This document shows positions 60,886-62,025 of a stretch of 62,025 nucleotides of DNA, piece by piece. Numbering within the stretch: the stretch's first letter is position 1; each line of letters opens with the position of its first letter. Position numbers and translations under genes: made by a program. The stretch spans positions 1-62,025 of the forward strand of contig NZ_PZYZ01000012.1 in the NCBI RefSeq assembly GCF_003047295.1, written 5' to 3'. Under the pieces are notes generated by a model that searched no databases, had not been told where the DNA came from, and was given only the letters and a program-made list of their open reading frames with translations. Origin of the DNA: Nocardioides sediminis. GTDB lineage: Bacteria > Actinomycetota > Actinomycetes > Propionibacteriales > Nocardioidaceae.

Positions 60886-61833
60886 TTGCACGTACGACGT
60901 CCCTTGCTTGCGGTGACCGGGCTGGCCCTCACCGCCCTGCTGGCCGGCTGTGCCGGCGACGACCTCGCCTCCGAGAACGACGAATCCACCTCCACCTCCG
61001 GCACGGGCGAGGGCACCTCCGTCGTCATCGGCAGCCAGAGCTTCGACGAGGCCGCCCTCGTCACCGCGATGTACCAGCAGGTCCTCGAGGCCGAGGGCTA
61101 CGAGGTCGAGACCCGCCTGGTCGACACCAGACCGGTCTACCTCAACGAGATGCCCGACGCGGTGCAGATCGCCCCGGAGTACGTGGCCGGCATCGTCGAC
61201 CAGCTCAACACCGACGCCAACGGTCCCGACGCGGAGCCGCTGTCGACCAGCGACGCCCAGGAGACGATCGACGCCGGGGCCGACCTGCTGGAGGAGAAGG
61301 GCATCACCCTGCTGGAGCCGTCCGAGGCGTTCTCCGCCAACGGCTACTTCACCAGCCAGGAGTTCTCCGACGCCGAGGACGTCACCGCGCTGTCCGACCT
61401 CGAGGGCAAGGCCGTCACGCTGGCCGCGGCGCCCGACTGCAAGGGCCGCACCGACTGCGAGAAGGGCCTCGTCGACACCTACGGCATCGACATCACCCTC
61501 GAGCCGCTGGGCTACGCGTCGACCGAGACGTTCCAGGCGGTCCTCGACGGTGAGGCCGAGCTCGGCCAGACGAGCACCCTGGACGGCACGCTCGAGGAGC
61601 AGGGTCTGCTCCTGCTCGAGGACGACCGCGGCATCCAGCCTGCCCAGAACCTCATCCCGGCGGTGTCGAGCGAGTTCCTCGCCGACAACCCCGACATCGA
61701 GGGCCCGCTCAACGACCTGATGGCCGCGCTCGACAACGACACCCTCGGCCAGCTGCTCGTCAGCGTCCAGATCGACCGCGAGCAGCCCGACGACGTGGCC
61801 CAGGAGTTCCTGGAGTCCGAGGGCCTGCTCTGA
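60886..61833 (+). CDS. Osmoprotectant-binding lipoprotein (OpuCC/ProX-like)
   Basis: The 315-residue protein has a short signal peptide with the lipobox LLAGC (Cys22), then the glycine betaine/choline-binding fold starting VVIGSQSFDEAALVTAMYQQVLEAEGYEVE. I selected TTG 60886, nine bases after AGAAGG; another TTG 9 bases earlier is too close to the site. It collects betaine, choline or a similar osmolyte for the two permeases. Confidence 0.9.
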   Translation: MHVRRPLLAVTGLALTALLAGCAGDDLASENDESTSTSGTGEGTSVVIGSQSFDEAALVTAMYQQVLEAEGYEVETRLVDTRPVYLNEMPDAVQIAPEYVAGIVDQLNTDANGPDAEPLSTSDAQETIDAGADLLEEKGITLLEPSEAFSANGYFTSQEFSDAEDVTALSDLEGKAVTLAAAPDCKGRTDCEKGLVDTYGIDITLEPLGYASTETFQAVLDGEAELGQTSTLDGTLEEQGLLLLEDDRGIQPAQNLIPAVSSEFLADNPDIEGPLNDLMAALDNDTLGQLLVSVQIDREQPDDVAQEFLESEGLL

Positions 61834-61847
61834 CCCGCTGTGGGCTT

Positions 61848-61891
61848 GTCGGAGTCACCGCTTCAGCGGGGATCTCTACGGTTGCTGGCCG
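61848..61891 (+). repeat. Dispersed repeat, copy 2 (IS-end-like)
   Basis: Identical for 22 bases to 39283-39304 and 36/44 overall. It ends GTTGCTGGCCG and lies just upstream of the probable transposase start. The preceding CCCGCTG (61834-61840) can also pair with CAGCGGG (61864-61870). It could be the left end of an insertion sequence. Confidence 0.7.
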
Positions 61892-61921
61892 AAACTTCGG
61901 GGCGTAGTCGATCGGTCGAAG

Positions 61922-61945
61922 CAACGCTGATTTTGAGGAGCGTTG
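61922..61945 (+). promoter_or_regulatory. Hairpin overlapping the ribosome binding site of the last gene
   Basis: CAACGCT (61922-61928) pairs with AGCGTTG (61939-61945). The GAGGAG ribosome binding site (61935-61940) lies partly in the loop and partly in the right arm. Insertion sequences often hide the transposase start like this against outside transcription. Confidence 0.5.
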
Positions 61946-61948
61946 CGG

Positions 61949-62025
61949 ATGCCGAAGTGGATCTCGTTTGAGACCGAGGAGGAGTTCTTCAACCTGGTGT
62001 GTAGTGGTGCGCCGATCGCACACGC
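61949..62025 (+). CDS. Probable transposase N-terminus (3' end outside the window)
   Basis: Only 25 codons are visible: MPKWISFETEEEFFNLVCSG, then APIAH. ATG 61949 has GAGGAG eight bases upstream. Short N-termini of this kind, ahead of a helix-turn-helix, are seen in IS30-like transposases of actinobacteria, but the family is a guess. Codon use is less GC-biased than the window (TTT, TGT, AGT), which fits recently arrived DNA. The upstream repeat and the RBS-masking hairpin support a mobile element. Confidence 0.5.
   Translation, partial: MPKWISFETEEEFFNLVCSGAPIAH

Overview
The window comes from a very GC-rich actinobacterial chromosome. The best fit is the Nocardioidaceae (Nocardioides-like): F420 biosynthesis (fbiC, DUF2342 protein), the dacB-tilS-hpt-ftsH-folEPBK block, many four-base ATGA/GTGA gene overlaps, and many genes with a TANNNT -10 hexamer only 6 to 8 nt before the start codon, the mark of leaderless transcripts. 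I see no tRNA, rRNA, prophage or cas genes. The right edge enters what looks like an insertion sequence.

Layout. 1-9350: the 3' half of fbiC, an unknown membrane protein, methyltransferase mmuM, a divergent amylosucrase, a frameshifted VOC gene, a 93-bp palindromic element, a GntR regulator divergent from a D-tartrate dehydratase-like enolase-superfamily enzyme, a GAF-ANTAR protein and a SurA-like lipoprotein. 9780-15882: a DedA protein and an SDR, then a tight five-gene operon of UbiA prenyltransferase, type III PKS, ICMT-like methyltransferase, FAD monooxygenase and IPP isomerase. It combines the alkylresorcinol/quinone (srsABC-like) toolkit with a prenyltransferase and isoprenoid supply, and is the best candidate for an undescribed pathway. 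Its 3' end is followed by three 30-bp palindromic repeats with exact 58-bp periodicity.

16085-28335: a DUF1622 protein with an unlisted 50-aa partner, an SGNH hydrolase, an ABM-fold protein, then a carboxylate block (LysR, PrpF, TctC, fused TctA-TctB, Usp), lutABC for lactate oxidation, and a geranylgeranyl-reductase-like flavoprotein. 28387-42059: a CDF exporter, a GDPD, an MBL hydrolase, an ElaA-like acetyltransferase, a TPP riboswitch with thiBPQ-type thiamine ABC genes, a PAP2 membrane protein, an NlpC/P60 cell-wall hydrolase with a structured leader, and a sulfotransferase.

42083-58262: acyl-CoA oxidase, a methyltransferase, a CMD/ECF41 pair with a visible ECF41-type promoter, pyrophosphatase, dacB, DUF2342, tilS, hpt, ftsH, folE, folP, folB, folK, DUF3180, a coiled-coil membrane protein and a tandem GNAT. 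58290-61833: an osmoprotectant ABC system split into two divergent units whose start codons are only 3 bp apart. 61848-62025: a repeat also found at 39283, followed by the beginning of a probable transposase.

Starts were chosen from ribosome binding sites, overlaps or leaderless -10 hexamers. Family calls rest on motifs recognised by eye; no database search was run.
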